64,000 nucleotides of DNA, taken from positions 517,341-581,340 of the forward strand of contig JAAGOF010000064.1 in NCBI GenBank assembly GCA_010645155.1, read 5' to 3'. Source of the stretch: Tigriopus japonicus. Taxonomy: Eukaryota > Arthropoda > Copepoda > Harpacticoida > Harpacticidae. A program made the position numbers and the translations under genes. Below the pieces are notes generated by a model. That model was given only the letters and a program-made list of their open reading frames with translations. It had not been told where the DNA came from and searched no databases. Shown here piece after piece: positions 9,186-23,304 of the stretch (position 1 is its first letter; each line of letters begins with the position of its first letter).

Positions 9186-10765
9186 AGCTATGTTCGTGTA
9201 ATAAGTATGCCCTTTTGTGAGGAAAGTTGAAGATGGGCATTATGGTTGTGCAATACGTAGATTCATTCCTTCTTTCTATTGTAATGCTATTAAGTACGTA
9301 GTTCAACTAAAGTGACCCACTCTTGTCAATCCCATTTTTGTTCGATTTTATCGTAAAAAGGATCAAGGTGCCTTTTAGTTTTTTGTTAAAGATTTTGAAT
9401 ATTTAATGCTCCCTGTAAAATGATTGAGGCCGATAAACAAAGATATCATTTGGAACAAGACACTCATTTTTATTCGTTAGAGTAGTGGCGCAACGTACAC
9501 GGACGAACCCAGAACTCAAGAGAACCCCTTCAAACAAATTAACATAGCACCTGTGTCTGATTGTTTGATTTTTTATTGGTAAAGAAACCAAAGCTGTCAC
9601 AAAGTCAATACTTTAAATCAGGACATGTTTTGGAAGGCTGTCCGAGCTGGTTCTCTCCCGGAAGACGAGCTCGCGAGCAGGGCAAGATTTTCTAACCCCT
9701 CGATTTCTTGATTTCCATATTCCGAGAATTAACGCAGCGCCTCTTGTTCGTTTTGCAGCTTTTTGGTTAGCAATAAAACTGGTGAATAAATTAAGCCAAG
9801 AAAGGCTTAATTCAAATACCCCAAAATATCCAAAAATTATCAAGCACTTTATCTTTATCTATTACCTGGACTTTCGGAGTTTTTGCATCAGGTTTTTTTC
9901 CAAATAATTTTCAGCAAGAAACGTTTCGGACACTTATAAAAGTACCGAAAATACGAGTAAGGCAAGTCTTCAAGTCAATTCGTCATTCTAAGTGGACCAT
10001 GTTGACATTGATTGCCATGTTCAACAGTGCTCGATCCTTGAGCATACCAGAAACGGTTCATGTGGTGTGAGTGTAAGACGATGGTCGTTTCAGCACCTGT
10101 GACATGATTCAGTACGTACGGTAATTCAACGCACACTTTCTCGAGACTCAATCCAATTCGATAAGTTAATCTTCACAAGTGCTTGCCTAGTGAGTTGCCG
10201 AACATTCTTAAGCCGATCGAAAGCACCTTGACGGCGAAATAAGCTCATCGATCACATCAGTTCATCATGCAAAGCTTTATTTGCTCACAATTTTTGTTGA
10301 AGAAATATGGATTGTAAGAAGTCGTGGAAAAAGCAGGGATGGTGGTTGTTTTTGTCATTACAATAGCAGAATTAGTTGTAATAGTAACAGTAACCTATGT
10401 ATACATCAGTTTTTGTTTTAAGGATGAATGAATAGCTTGCCGGACCGACCCGATTTTCACGTCATTGAGGCGGCGAATCAAATATGTATGTAGGTATGAC
10501 TTTTGCTTGAACTGGGTGGCCTTAGCTCCTCTCCTGTAGGGCGAACCTTTTGTGGAAAATAAAAAAAAACATTTCGTTCCTCAGTCATTTCAGTGAATTA
10601 TTCTCAGTTCACAGGATTCAAAACACGCGCACTACAAAAGTTTCCTCCTCAAGAAACTGGCTTTGTGGTATTTTTCAACAGGTACAGCACATTCGATCAG
10701 ATCATATGGAATAGTATAAAAATCCGGCAGTCGCGGCCAGTGAAAAGTACAGTACAAAAAATGCC
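9186..10765. other. intergenic between channel exon and protease homologue
   Basis: No gene is supported. The first few hundred bases are probably the 3' untranslated region of the channel exon. An AATAAA near 9771 could be a polyadenylation signal, but it is far from the stop. Confidence 0.4.
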
Positions 10766-10771
10766 TTTATT
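10766..10771 (-). promoter_or_regulatory. putative polyadenylation signal of the protease homologue
   Basis: AATAAA on the minus strand about 245 bases after the stop codon of the minus-strand protease homologue. Position and strand fit; cleavage site not determined. Confidence 0.5.
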
Positions 10772-11013
10772 TGTTGATTATGGTATTGGTCTCTCTCCTG
10801 GTTGATTGGCTCACTTCCTTCACAAAAGCAGTATCACGCCTTCACGTGGATGGAACAAGTTCTTTTGCATCACGTGGCACGTGTGTCTGTTTTATCAGTC
10901 CGGTGATCCAAAAATGTGGAACAACTCAGTGCCAAGAGAGAGGAGACGAATTCAGGAGCACATTCCTCAAGATCGACAACTCGCACAGTTTCGTGGGGGT
11001 CGCGTTTCATGTT

Positions 11014-14000
11014 TCATCGAGCGAGCGGACTTAATCGACGGGCTCTTAAATGGCGGAGTTCGCCATTGCCTCCTCCAAATTGGCTACTTTGTCTGCCTTG
11101 TCGCCGGGAATTGGCGGCGGCGGTTCGTTTCTTTTCTTTCAAGATGGTCTCCTCAATCCAATTTTCGTAGGCTGACACGCGTGTGTACACGCCAGGCACG
11201 TTCCTTCGACCACATCCGATGCCAAAGGACACAATGCCCACTTGATACCACTGACCATTTTTTTCACATACCAATGGTCCACCCCCGTCACCCTGCGAAA
11301 GAGTAATGATACCAATTAGTAAGACTGCATGCAATATACATTTTCGCATCGCGCCAATTCTTTACAAGAAAACTTGGGGAAAAAAGTTCAGGAATTAGGT
11401 AAACTTCTTGGGGTACTTTGGGGCCCATACTTGAAAGAAATAGTATTGTGAAGTATCCAAATTCCGAGCCATTGCATTAAACCTTGATCGTTCTTCCTAA
11501 GGCCACTCACTGTTCACGGTGGTTGATTAGCTTTGCTCAATGAAAGTGTTTGCTCAAAGACAAAGACCTCTAAGGACATTTTTTCATATCAGAGTACCAT
11601 AAGGAATATGTAAATCACTAAAGCCACTAAAATCCCTATTTTCCAAAACCATATTATTAGATTTTAAAAAAGTTCTTAATAATGATTAGAAGCGAAATTT
11701 GATCAATGTCTTTTTAGCAAATAATAAAATATCATTACTTTAAGATTTCAAAATGCATCAAATTATTACATAGAATTCTCTTGTTACGTGTTGGAACAAT
11801 TGCCAAGAAATAAAGCTTCAATTTTCAATGTCAGAAAAATAAATGATATTTTTTCTAGCTTTGTTTGATTTTGTCTAGATTGTAAGATTAATATATATTT
11901 CATCTTGCAGCGCTAACGTAAAGTGTTTATCATTAAATTGTTTTTTTTTTGTAAATGTTATCATAAATGACAGATTTTCATAATTTTGAAATCTAACGGA
12001 GATTAAGGTATCTTAGAAAATGCGATTCCCTGTAAACTAGGATTTCTCCCGACAGCTTCAATCCGATCCCCAACAGGATTCGAACCTACGCCGTCTGGGG
12101 AAGCACTTACACTCGGCACTTTAAAGAACTGGCTCCCTTGAATTTCTCGATTAAATTATTGATTTCAATTTTAGGAAAATTCGACCTTAACTAAGACTGG
12201 ACTTAATAAAATGACGAGAAAGAAATAGTATTAATCAAGAGATACAACCTAAGTAAGTTTCAAGAAATATCATATATACATATATTTTATTTAAGATTAA
12301 CGTAGTCTAACGCATTTTTTGTTTTATAGTAACTAAGGACTTTTTCAATGTTTGTTAATATGATTTTGGAAAATAGGTCGTTGAAGGGGCTCTAAGTGAT
12401 TTAAGTTAGTTAAGTTAATTTGAAATATATAAATATTCAAAAAATATCTTCATCATGACTCATGACCTCCCACCAGATAGTTGCAAATTACATTTTACAA
12501 TGTAATAAACAAAATCTGCCATTTTTCAAAAATTATAAAAATGGGGGAAAAATTACAAAAAAAATGTGGAAAATTGCTTGTTATGCTTGACCTTATATTT
12601 AGTTTTTAAGCTAGTCCAAGCTATGAAGTAAGACTTTCAGATGATGAGAGTATAAGAAAAGGTCCATTTCTACTGCAATCAATTAGTGAGAAAAAATACC
12701 CAAAAAAATCCAATTTTGTTACATTATTTCTCAAAATGATTACCAAAAATAATACATTTTTTAGACAATAATTTTTATCAAACTTTGGTGGCCCTACTCA
12801 TGACACTTAGACATCGAAAAACGCCATTAGAAGTTTTGCCATTGGAGAAAATACTTCACCAGAAATTATAACCACTGCGTTTGTATTGGCATATTGCCTT
12901 GAAGTGGGCAAACGAATGGTCGACTTTCTAAGTAGTTGTACCAACGCGACATGGACCTTTTTCTTCAAATTGGCCGTTTTCCCCGCTGGAGCTACCTTTA
13001 ATTACCTCATCCTCAATATCGTCATCTTGGTTAAGCGAGAAACCCGACAATTTCGGCAAAGGGAGCTCGTCCTCAAAGAGTAAGGCTCAGGCTTTGTTCT
13101 CAGGATCTCAAACTTCTCTGACTGGCGCAATAAAAATGGGCCAATCTTGAGATGAGATGCACTTCTAACTTTTCTCACGTCTTTTAATAACTAAATAGAA
13201 GTTATCTCAGGACGTGGCAAGCAGTCCTAATTTCATTGGAACAGACCAAATTTGCGTCAAGCACTTGCTTCAAAGATTCTCGCCATTTCGCTTGTCAGTC
13301 TGCAGGGAAATTTGTTTGCCTCTAATAGGCCGACATTTCTCCAGGAAAAACCGTTAGATCTGACTGAGTTTCTCATTTATCTTTCTCTCACACGATGCAT
13401 CTTGCCCCTTTAACTTAGTGCATTCGGCTTTTTGGTGGTCAGTGCCTTACTCAGGACTGGAAAGTTCGAAATCATCTGATTCAAGACTTCCCGTTTACCT
13501 TCATCACAAGACATACAGACCATGTACTGTAGTTGGATTGTTGCAATCTCCACTACAAAAGCTTTCTGTAACCAAGAACCACTGAATCTATTTGGAGTGG
13601 AAAGCAAAAGCCATAAGAATGATGGTTTCTAGTAAGAACAAATCAATTGCATTTCTCAAGCCCATTGAAAAATCCTACACAAAATAAATGAGTATGTAAT
13701 TGGTAATTGTGTTTCCCTAAAAGGGCGAGCTCATTCATTCTGTTCCTTCTTCAGCCCATACTTTTGAGAAGGCATAACTTTTCACCCTTGAATCCAATTG
13801 AGTTGAAATTTGAAATACGTTGTCAAGCCAATCCAAGCAAGGTCTCATTTGCAAAAGAACGCCGCTATTTCCTATTGAGTCATAATTCTGATCATTATTA
13901 TTTTGAAAAATATTTTGATATGTAACAGAAAACTGCACGATGTGCGAAAATTGGCTTTTGATCCACGAAATTTCCCTTTAGGTCAATTGCAATTCACAAG

Positions 14001-17000
14001 GCCGGATAACTCATTGGCAAAAACTTAACTTTTTGATTGAGCTTTTAACAATGTGGCCTCGTCAAAATTGAACTAATAAGAAAAAAAGTTTTGTTGGCAT
14101 CTCAAGCTAACTGGCTATTGCCATCAAATCTAACCAAGCTAACGCTAGTAGGAAGTTTTGGAATAAATCATTTATTGAGGCTGTCCGTTTCTTTTGAAAC
14201 ACCCTGTAATTTCCGCTTGTTTAAGATCATCCAGGAGTTGGATAGTCTGGTAGCCGCAAGACGTGTACTCTTTTGATACGCTACTTATCTGACTGAACCA
14301 TACTTGATTGATAACCACAGAGGAGTCCTCGATCAAAATGAATGAACAGCAATAAGGGATCCAATTGTATTGGTCTTTATGTTGCAGTTCTCTAAGAAGA
14401 AAGCTCGCCCCGATTAATAACCGAGGACAATGTAGTCTGACGGAGTTGGACTCCTGACTTGACGAATTTTTGGTTTTTGCGTTGGGTAAGAACTTTTCTT
14501 ACATTTTTGCTCAATCAACCTTGCCACAGGACTTGGTCTTAGAGTAGGATACTCGAACAAAGTTCAAAGTTTTCTGATCAATTCTCATGAAAGTAAGTAG
14601 ATTCAACTTGCTCCTTTCTTGATATCCTTGATGGTTATGGGGCTTGACTTGGTCGGTCAAAACTTTGAAGAGCTGTACATTCATTATTTTTAGTTAAAAC
14701 AGGAGCTGAAGCCAAAAGACCCTTAGGCCGTTATCCCTTATGAGGATTCCTTGCCTGAGGCGTGGCAAAAGAACACATTTCGTCGAAAGGCAAATTTTCG
14801 ATGACACTGCGCAAAATGAAATATCAGACCTGAACTGAAAAAAAGGAAAATAAAAAAATGCAAAACTCTAAAAGTTTCATTTGGAAAAGTTGAGGCAGGC
14901 CGGATATGATTAAGCAACGTTTTCCCAAGTCTGAAAGTCCATGACCATGACAGGAGGGAAAACATGATTCGAAGGTTCCTTTCCCTCAGTCAACGAAAAA
15001 ATTTGTACTTCAAACAGACTCTCTTGTCTACTAAACCAAGAAAAATGGGCACCCAAATATATTTTCATCATTTGTCCACACGTCACATTGGCTAATACAT
15101 GTAAGGAAAAAGAACATCCAGTGAATAGGACTTGTTCCGAAATGTGACACATTTTATGAGGCAACGTGTATCCTTTCTCCAATGAATATGAATTCCATCT
15201 CCAACCCTAAATTGAAATGCCATACGGAGTCGGTCGACACTATACGTAGCTGCATTTTCTAGGGAACAGGCATTTTTTTGCTGCAGCACTAATACATTTG
15301 TCCAGTGTCTAGGAACGACCTTAAAACGACCTTTAAATCGTTTGCCCTTTCCAGATTATGGCAGAGTGAAAACTTGTCTCCAAAACTCTTTTCACTCCAT
15401 CCAAAGGTGGGCACAAGTTACTAGCCTGACTTTATAGTTAAGCTTAACTTCTGTAACGTCCACTTTTGGTTCCACGTTTTCTAAGCGACTTTGCAATTTC
15501 AACTCAAAAATAAGCAAAAAAAGGAAATGAAGTAAAACAAATTACAAGGCAACAATCGTTCGGGTGATAAGAAAAGGTCGAGGAAAGGTTCAATAATGAA
15601 ATAAAACAGTTCAAATTTGGTATGGTCTTTGGGGGTGACGTGTCTAACTAGAGCGTAAACAATTTGTATGATAATTCAGAGTTTGTTTCTAATTTGTTGT
15701 GTCACCATTACTGGTGGGTAATCAATATCTCATGAGTCAATGGCAGCCCATGGGGACAAACAAATAATCACTGTTCTATCTGAGCGAGTGAATTCGGTTA
15801 ATTGGCTCTTTGCACCTTAGTTTTGGAAAGTATCTTTCTTTGGAAATTTATCTTTGGAAAGTACCAAAGCCTACAAGGAAGAGAAAGGTTGAGAAGGAAG
15901 GGCTCGAGCATTGGGTCAACCAAGGTTGCTCATTATTGCAAGGGACTAATGGGAAGGCGGCACAAACTTCACAGAACATAAGGAGGCTCAACACATTACT
16001 GCGAAGGCGAAGGAAAGAACGGGTAGATGGTGTAGCATTTTGACTTCGTTGTTCAGCCATTGGAAGTCATTTCGTCCCAAGTCCCAACTTGGTCTGACCT
16101 CCATCCATCCAGTCATTCGCGCTCGTATTGTACATAAACCTTAGAAACTCACATCACAGGCATCTCGACCTTCGGCTCCAGCACAAACAGCCGTATCTGG
16201 GAGGTGATAAGCAGGTCCAAATTGCGCTTGAAGAGCTCCATTACAATTGTCATGATCCCAGAGTGGAACGTGGATCTCTTTCAGGACCAAGGAATGTTCA
16301 GACGCTGAAAAATAGAACGAAGGGAAACTAGAATGACAATGGACAATGACTTGTCACGAATGAGCTCTTTCAGAACGAAAGAAAAAACACACACTCCTGT
16401 TTGCATTGAGCCAGTCGACAAATTCGAAAACGAACAACATTTGAATTGCTCACACACGAGCAAGTGGGAACAACGAACTTGCGCTTCAAGGAACACTTTG
16501 TGGTTGTGTTACGTGCGTGCCGAATATGTCACTTTTCATCGTTTTCGAGCGTCCTCTAGCTCAAGAATATTTGGTATTTGGAGCATACATACAAGATAAC
16601 GTGCGCTCAAAGTATAGGACCCTGAGTATTACCATACGCAGTATTGGCCACCCAAACGAGGACATAACATCAATGTAGGAATCTTCACTTTTTCTTGGAA
16701 GTTGATGATTAAAAAAAAGACAAATAAGTCCATTGTGATTGAATTAGCCTTCAGTCGGAGAGTTAATTACTATAGACAAATACGTAGACTTCTGCTTTTT
16801 CCTCTTCAGTAATGAGTTAAGAAGTCAAAGCCACACGCGGTTGCTTGAAGGTGTGAACACAATGTCTCTAAGATGCCAACGCCTCTTCTGCCAATAAAAA
16901 GAGTCAATCTCTTTGAGAAGACCTGAATGGAGCTTTTGGTAATAAAGACTGAGCCTTGTCATAACAATGTTTACTCGACGGGCATTGTTTACGGAGACTC

Positions 17001-20000
17001 AATGCCTTGACTGAGACAAAAGTCCTTGCAGTGATTGTACACGAAAAGCCTCTTTCCAAGTTTCCCAACTTTTTGTGCCCAAAAGTCTCGAGTGAGAATG
17101 AATGCTGACTCTCTCACAAGCGCGATTATTTGTAGTTTGAAAAGTGAATTTGAAATTTCCAACAAGCCTAATGCTGACAAGTATCAAGGTGATCAAGGCT
17201 GTAAATCATTACACAAGTTAATTGAAAGGCCAGCTAAAACCACGTTTCATGATCAAATTACACGACGTAAGGAAACTCATTGGTGCCAAAACTACAAACT
17301 GCAAGCAGTATTTGTACTATCGGAAAATCTATGTAAGATTTAAGGAAGATCGTATGGATTGTCAATTTGAGTAAGATCGCATAGATTGCCAAAATTGAGT
17401 ATCTAAGTTTGAGCACAATTGGAAATATTGGGATAACTTGCCCACAAAAACGAGTTAGACCGAGGCAAAGTTTGTTGCAACTTTGCGGTGCAGTTATGAC
17501 TGGCAAGTAATTTTGCAATCGATTGGCAATATTGGAAGCCAGCCAAGGTTCATATTTGCTTCAATTAATTCAAAACTGCAAAGAAAACATATACTACAAC
17601 TTGAGTTGTAGCATTCCACAATTTGGGTGGAAATAATGGTATTATAAAATGGCAAAATGCAACAGGAAATTCAAAACAAACGGTCTTGGAAATCACAGAC
17701 ATTCTAAAATCATTCGAACAAACAAATGTTCATGATGAGCCAATGAGCCAAGATTTTAAGATTTTCAAGAGTACAAGGAACATACACATCGAAACAACAA
17801 ATCTCTTAATTGGCTCAAACCCCATCAAACGGTAGGATCATTCATAGTGACTCAAAGCAACACGGACGGCTTTATTGCGCATCTCTTTGAAACATTGGTC
17901 CCAGTGTCCACTGCTACAGTCTGTCGGAACTTACTCTCGGATCTTCGTCCCCATCCTGTGACATAACATTGGTGCTCTCCACTGGATCCGTTGGTGCTGT
18001 GGTGAGAATGTTGACGCGATGACGAGGCTCGAGTTCGAGCGAACGAGGCTGAAGAGGCCTCGTCGGCTTTCTCATGATGGTCAAAATCGCCGGGTTTGGG
18101 CATGCACACAACGTCAATATTCTGGAAGGATAAATAATAAACGTATTAGGAATTGAGTGACTTTTGGTCCGTTCATGCTTGATCTCTATATCAGCGGACG
18201 ATGGTAGTGATGATAATGATAATTGTCGAGGCGAGACTTGATGGAAGGGTTGATTGTTTTCCCCTTCAGTCCATTTCTTCACACCACTCTGTCATTGGCG
18301 AATCGCACCCCATCTCATTTCGTATGCATATGATGACATGAAGAAGACGGAGAGGGAGAGTAGGAGAAGAAGGGTAGACACATGTACATATGTACAGTGT
18401 ATTTGTACCCACATATAATCTCCTCTATCCAAATTGGCTGACTTGGCCTTGATCGAGCGTTAGAGGCTCGTGGTTGGTTGAGAGCGACTGCCGCCATACA
18501 GAGTCCACTTACCAAACGTGATAATGTGCCAAGACAGGGATCGAATCAATGTGAATGGATCAGCCAGAGAACCACAGGAATGATATATTTGATACCATAC
18601 AACCAAAAATAACAAGCGTCTTCATCTAGGGTGTCTGTCCATGTAGCACGGAATATTGTCATCGGACATACAAGTTAACTCGTTGATAATGACCTTTCAT
18701 GGACTTTGACTTAAAGTGTGACGACGAAGTCGCGACCCTCTTCAAAATTAATTCTCCTTAAAGCCACGTTTTCTGAGCAATTACCATTCAAGCTCAAAAC
18801 TAACCTCTTATGATCATGTTGTGGTTTCTTTTTGGACAACGCTTGCCTGGTATTGTAACCCTTAATTGAACAGAAATTAGTTACCTCACAGAGTTCTCCC
18901 CAACAACCAATACGTTTCTGATAATGGGATGATAGGAAGTGCAATGACACATTCTTGGCAGTGCTCGAGAAGATCTTCAGACTCTTGCCATCTGCAATAT
19001 TCCACCTTTTATCATTCCCATCAACCTCATACGAAGTTTTTCAGTCGTTTGTCCCATGTTAGTGGCAATTATTGTGCAAAAGTGACTTGTATCAGGTGGT
19101 GATACAAGGCAAAAGACACCTAAACCAAAGCTAACCTTTCTAAAGTCTTGATTCTGATCAGTGATCAACTTGTTTTTGGATAGAAAAACCCATAGGGCCA
19201 AAGACGTGTCTTAAAGAAGTGGTAAATGTTAATAGGGTAACGACTTCATTGTTACACTGCAGTCATTTTCTTGGGTTACAAGTTAAAATAAAATGTAATT
19301 GTGAACACAACAATTCGTCTGGTTCCTGTTTTACAAATTTTAAAAAGACATCTGCTGACCTGTTTCCTTTTTGCAGGACGTTCCAATTTGAGAAGAGCAA
19401 TATCGTGCACCAAAGTGGAGTTATTGAATCCGGGATGGATGACAATATTGGTGATGTTGAACTCCTCGTGGCGAAGAGGCTCGGCTGTTGTACTCACGTC
19501 ATATTCGCCCAAGCGAACCTTCAAGATTTGATCGATTGTCGACACGAATGGCAAACTAAACACACAAAAAATGTCCAATAAATCCCTCAAGACGGTTCAT
19601 TCTTCGATATCCTGCTTCAATGTTTTTTCTGCGTACCAAGAAGAAAAAATACTCTCGCTAAATGTTATCCATTACCCACCTGTTTCTGGCTGAGGGACAT
19701 TTCTTGGGCAAAATTAAAATGAAAGAATGCCGCATATTCATAATGGGGCAAAAACCTTCAGTGATTTAGTCCCATAATACGGTAAAAAAATACTTTTTAT
19801 TGGAAAGGAAGGAAAGTAGCTTCCATACTCCGAATCAATGTAGATCTTTATGGCACCGATAAAGGGATCATGCAGTTTTTGGATCGCGAAGAAACGTATT
19901 CCAACGGAACTCAAGTTTGTGAACGCGGAACCTTCCTTTTTCTAGTAGGCATGTGTGTTTTCATGCAGTCAAGGTTAACATTATTGAACCTTTACTAAAT

Positions 20001-21308
20001 TTGTTCCCCTCCTCGGCCTCTTCCTGGTGTTCAATGCAAGGTAGTGAAATTGGAACTACATTCAACGTCTTGGGACCATTGAATTCTATCATTAATTGAC
20101 GTGTGTGACAAGAACAAAACTCACTAGTCATCCACACAATGGGCTGCTGTCAGGATCCAAGACTCGTCCAGAAGAGTAGATCCACAAACATACAGGTCTT
20201 GAGGCTTCTCCAAGATGGCAGCCTAAAGAGATGAAATGGAATTAAATGGGCCCATCACAAACATCCAAGAACCATTGGCAATCGTACTGTATATGTACGT
20301 ATGTACGTACAGTATATACTTACATGCCACGGCCATTCCGCCATGTCTGCCTCTCCTTCGTGCCCGGCATCGAACCCCTTCTTCCCGCAACGAGCTCGAC
20401 TCGGAGTTGGGAGGATGCCAATGGGCTCGGCATTTCGAGGCACGAAACAACAAACCTCGTGGGCGTGGATCCCACAATAGCTGTATGGATTGCCTCCTCT
20501 AAAGGTATAAAATGAAGTGAATTCATAACAGTGAAATGGAATCAAATAGAGCCATAACAAACATAGACCGACCTGATCAAATGAAAGATCATTTAATTTA
20601 AAACCAGTTCATAACAAATACAGGTCCGGGTCAATGTTGATAGATTAGGATTTCAAAAAGAGGTGCTTCGTTGGTGTGAAACTCTTCACCCCTTCTCGTT
20701 GGTGGCTGATCTAACGAACCAGAACCAATGGCATATTTGTGTTCATGTTTCCACACGAATGCGTAAGTTATCAACAAAAACACATTTGCGAAAGTCATGT
20801 TTGTTGTTTGCCAACATCACTCAACAGAACATGATTGACTTGGGGGAGGTTAATTTTGAATTAGGGTTCCTTTTAGAACGAGCTACACGACCAAAACAAT
20901 AACAAGGTAACCATTGGTGGTGATTGAGGGTAGGGGGAAGTTTTAGAAACGATTAAACCAATGGTAATGGCGATGATAATAGTTATATTGATAATCGCAG
21001 AGCTCTGCCTAATTTCGGAATGAATTCAATCGTGCAGGAATAGTTGATTACCGTGTTATGCAACTCCAGTATTCCATGCATCCACATCCAAAGTCATGGT
21101 CATGGTCAGCAATGAAGTTGTTTTCACTGAGGATGTCTTGAGCTGAGGTGAGACCCACGAGGAAACCAATCGTCAAGATCCCAATCGCACACATTAACGT
21201 CAATGACCAGCCTTTCGGGCGAGACAACACGAGGTTCCAAGACAAGCATGACATCAAAAACGAGGACGACGAGGCAGGGGATGAGGACACAAGAGTTGTG
21301 CTATCCAT
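11014..21308 (-). CDS. CLIP-domain serine protease homologue (catalytic Ser replaced by Gly)
   Basis: Seven exons join with matching phases: 21308-21052, 20498-20324, 20222-20125, 19555-19360, 18121-17935, 16304-16153 and 11292-11014, giving 447 residues. Donors are mostly GTAAGT or GTGAGT. Residues about 31-57 form a signal peptide or signal anchor ending LTSAQ. Residues 75-103 hold a six-Cys CLIP-type cluster (CGCMEYWSC, then [11 protein letters not shown]). The trypsin-like domain starts near residue 133. His172 (TAAHC) and Asp228 (HDIALL) are present, but the nucleophile motif is GDGGGP, so position 358 is Gly. That makes it a non-catalytic cofactor type; in arthropods such proteins assist the prophenoloxidase or other immune cascades outside the cell. 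A Ser/His-rich insert (about residues 255-290) and a basic tail after the domain are unusual. The start ATG at 21308 is the first of several possible Mets. Confidence 0.9.
11293..16152 (-). other. large last intron of the protease homologue
   Basis: A 4.86-kb intron between the exon ending in the DACD codons and the exon starting GDGGGP. It contains an inverted SINE copy (12021-12131), AT-rich filler, and a short mariner-like end motif near 14180-14206 (minus-strand CAGGGTGTTTCAAAAG). A 52-codon acidic open frame without a Met lies at 13086-12928 on the minus strand. No other gene is supported. Confidence 0.6.
12021..12131 (-). mobile_element. tRNA-derived SINE, 5'-truncated copy
   Basis: The minus strand carries the same sequence as the SINE at 6864-7040: the B box GGTTCGAATCC, the body TGTTGGGGATCGGATTGAAG, GCTGTCGGGAGAAATCCT and CAGGGAATCGCA. 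The first part of the tRNA-like head is missing and an extra CGTA sits before the B box. It lies within an intron, in the sense direction of the host gene. Confidence 0.78.
16305..19359 (-). other. middle introns of the protease homologue
   Basis: Introns 16305-17934 and 18122-19359 flank the exon at 18121-17935. I see no repeat boundary or second gene in them; long open frames here are shadows or chance. Confidence 0.45.
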
Positions 21309-23304
21309 CGTCTTTCGTCCACCTAAACATCTGCAATGCGAGAATGAGAAACGTCAGATTCACTGGAGGGGTCCTTTTGATCTTTCAGACGCGATCCGAG
21401 GGACATCTCACTTCCCTTTTCAATTTATAAGCCATGAGAGACGAGCGATAGTCCATAATCGGATAATGAGATCGTCACTCAAGTTTGTGACACTTGAAAC
21501 GTTTCCTACGACCCTCTCCCCGAAATGAAATCTCAAATGATGATCGCTCAATTTATGGCTCCAAGTAGAGATGAACCCACGGGCTCATGGCCAAAAACGA
21601 AAGCTTGACGAAGGTCTATGGTCTACGAAATCCAGGGTCGTTACGCGTTGTCCCTCTTGTCAGGTTCAATCCTGAATTCAAATGTTTAAATCACTGAAAC
21701 TTCATCAGCCACTTGACGTGGTACTTCAAGATATAAAAGTAAAATTAACTGATAAATTTATAGAATGTAAATTCAAGACTCGACTGGGAAACTTCGTTCA
21801 CCAACACTAAAGTTAAGCGATTTTTCATAGAAGCGCATGTCGTACCAAGAGGAGTTGGCTGACCTATGTACAACTATTAAGACTCTCTAATAAGACGAAA
21901 GGAAGTCAGTTTATCCCGAATCTGTGAAAAAGAATCATATCAAACTTCAAGGTAATTCTTCTTTTGGAATTCATTTCCGCACCTATTTTGGCTAAAAGCA
22001 CAATGGTGCCCATCCCTGCACAGAATCTTGCATTTTCTTATTTACGGCACTTTTTTGAAGCTTCTTTGAAACCGATAATTCGACCTGAAGCTTGTTTCGA
22101 ACTAAATTTATCACTAGCTACACGAGCACAGTCATCAAATGATAGCCAAATAAGATGATCCCTCATTTCAAAAGGACTTGTTCTCTGACTTCGGTATGTC
22201 ACGCTAGCTACTCTTTTCCTTGTCATGGTTGCACTGTTACAAATCAAAGTTAACAAAGACTTTTTTCCTGTTGCCAAAAAGTGTGAGACATTTTCGGGGG
22301 AATGTTGCAAAATCTTGGCATTATTTAAAGCTGTTAGATAATCAACTCCCCAACCATGTTGCCCTCTCTTGTCTCTCTTTGAATTTGCGATTGACATTCG
22401 AATCTCTGAATCCATTCTGAAGATGTTGATTTACTGAGATGTGAGAGACAAAGCCAGAAAACAAAGAGATGACTCCGGTTTTGCGTGCGGAACCACTCTC
22501 TATATGACCGTGACAAGATTAACTTAAGGTATAATCACGCCCCCTGAACCTCCTCTGCATTCATTTAGAGACGATCTTTTGAGAGGAATTAACCCATTCA
22601 ACCATTCTTCATTGACGTAATCTGTCGTTGTTAAGGAATACTTACTTGACAACGACATTGAAAAAAACAGATTTTTTTTCAAGATGAGCATGAAATGCCA
22701 CGATTTAGCCAAAGTCATCCATCCTGACAAAGATGATGCCAACAATCCATCTTGGATATTATGTCAGATTTTGTTTTTGCCAACGCGTTTGTGTTGTTTT
22801 TTCATCAGTTGATTCAATCATGATCTGAGAAACTTAAGTTCACGTCAAGCGGAATTCCAGGGAGCAACATTGTAACAAGGTTGTCAAAGCATGTCTGAGT
22901 GTCAAGTACACATTCATTTTACCAACGTGATGGTCACAAAATGATGAAAGCAGCATTTTGTTGCATGTATGGTACGTGGAGACTCGTAGGTTTGATGGGT
23001 TCAAATCAATTTATCGTGTGGTCAAAAGGCATTAAATGATTTTCAGCCCGCAAGCGTGGCATTTAAAAAAAAGTGTATTGCCAGACATGGAAATTCAATC
23101 ACGACCGATAAGTAGAACTGGGATTGGCATTGAACCTGAAACTTGATCGCGAAAAATGACATGCTAATTATAACAAAGATTTCAAAGTTCTTTGGTCGCC
23201 TTGGTCCAAAGAAGGCCATTTTGTCATCCGCACTAAGGTGATTTTAGGCTCATTTTGGGGCTCATTAAAAGTGTTAGAATGTCGCATTATCAACGTCAGC
23301 TTTG
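21309..23304. other. region upstream of the protease homologue
   Basis: Presumed 5' flank and promoter of the minus-strand protease homologue, then AT-rich intergenic DNA. No TATA box or transcription start could be fixed. A GGTTCAATCC near 21664 recalls a tRNA B box but the surrounding stems do not pair. Confidence 0.4.

Noticed and set aside
10593..11306. Plus-strand open frames of 70-166 codons
   Set aside because: They are shadows of the last exon and 3' region of the minus-strand protease homologue.
14180..14206. Third copy of the mariner-like family
   Set aside because: Only the terminal CAGGGTGTTTCAAAAGAAAC resembles it; the interior does not match and no partner end was found.
21560..21690. 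Possible tRNA gene near GGTTCAATCC
   Set aside because: The T-stem does not pair with a seven-base loop and no A box, anticodon stem or acceptor stem is visible.
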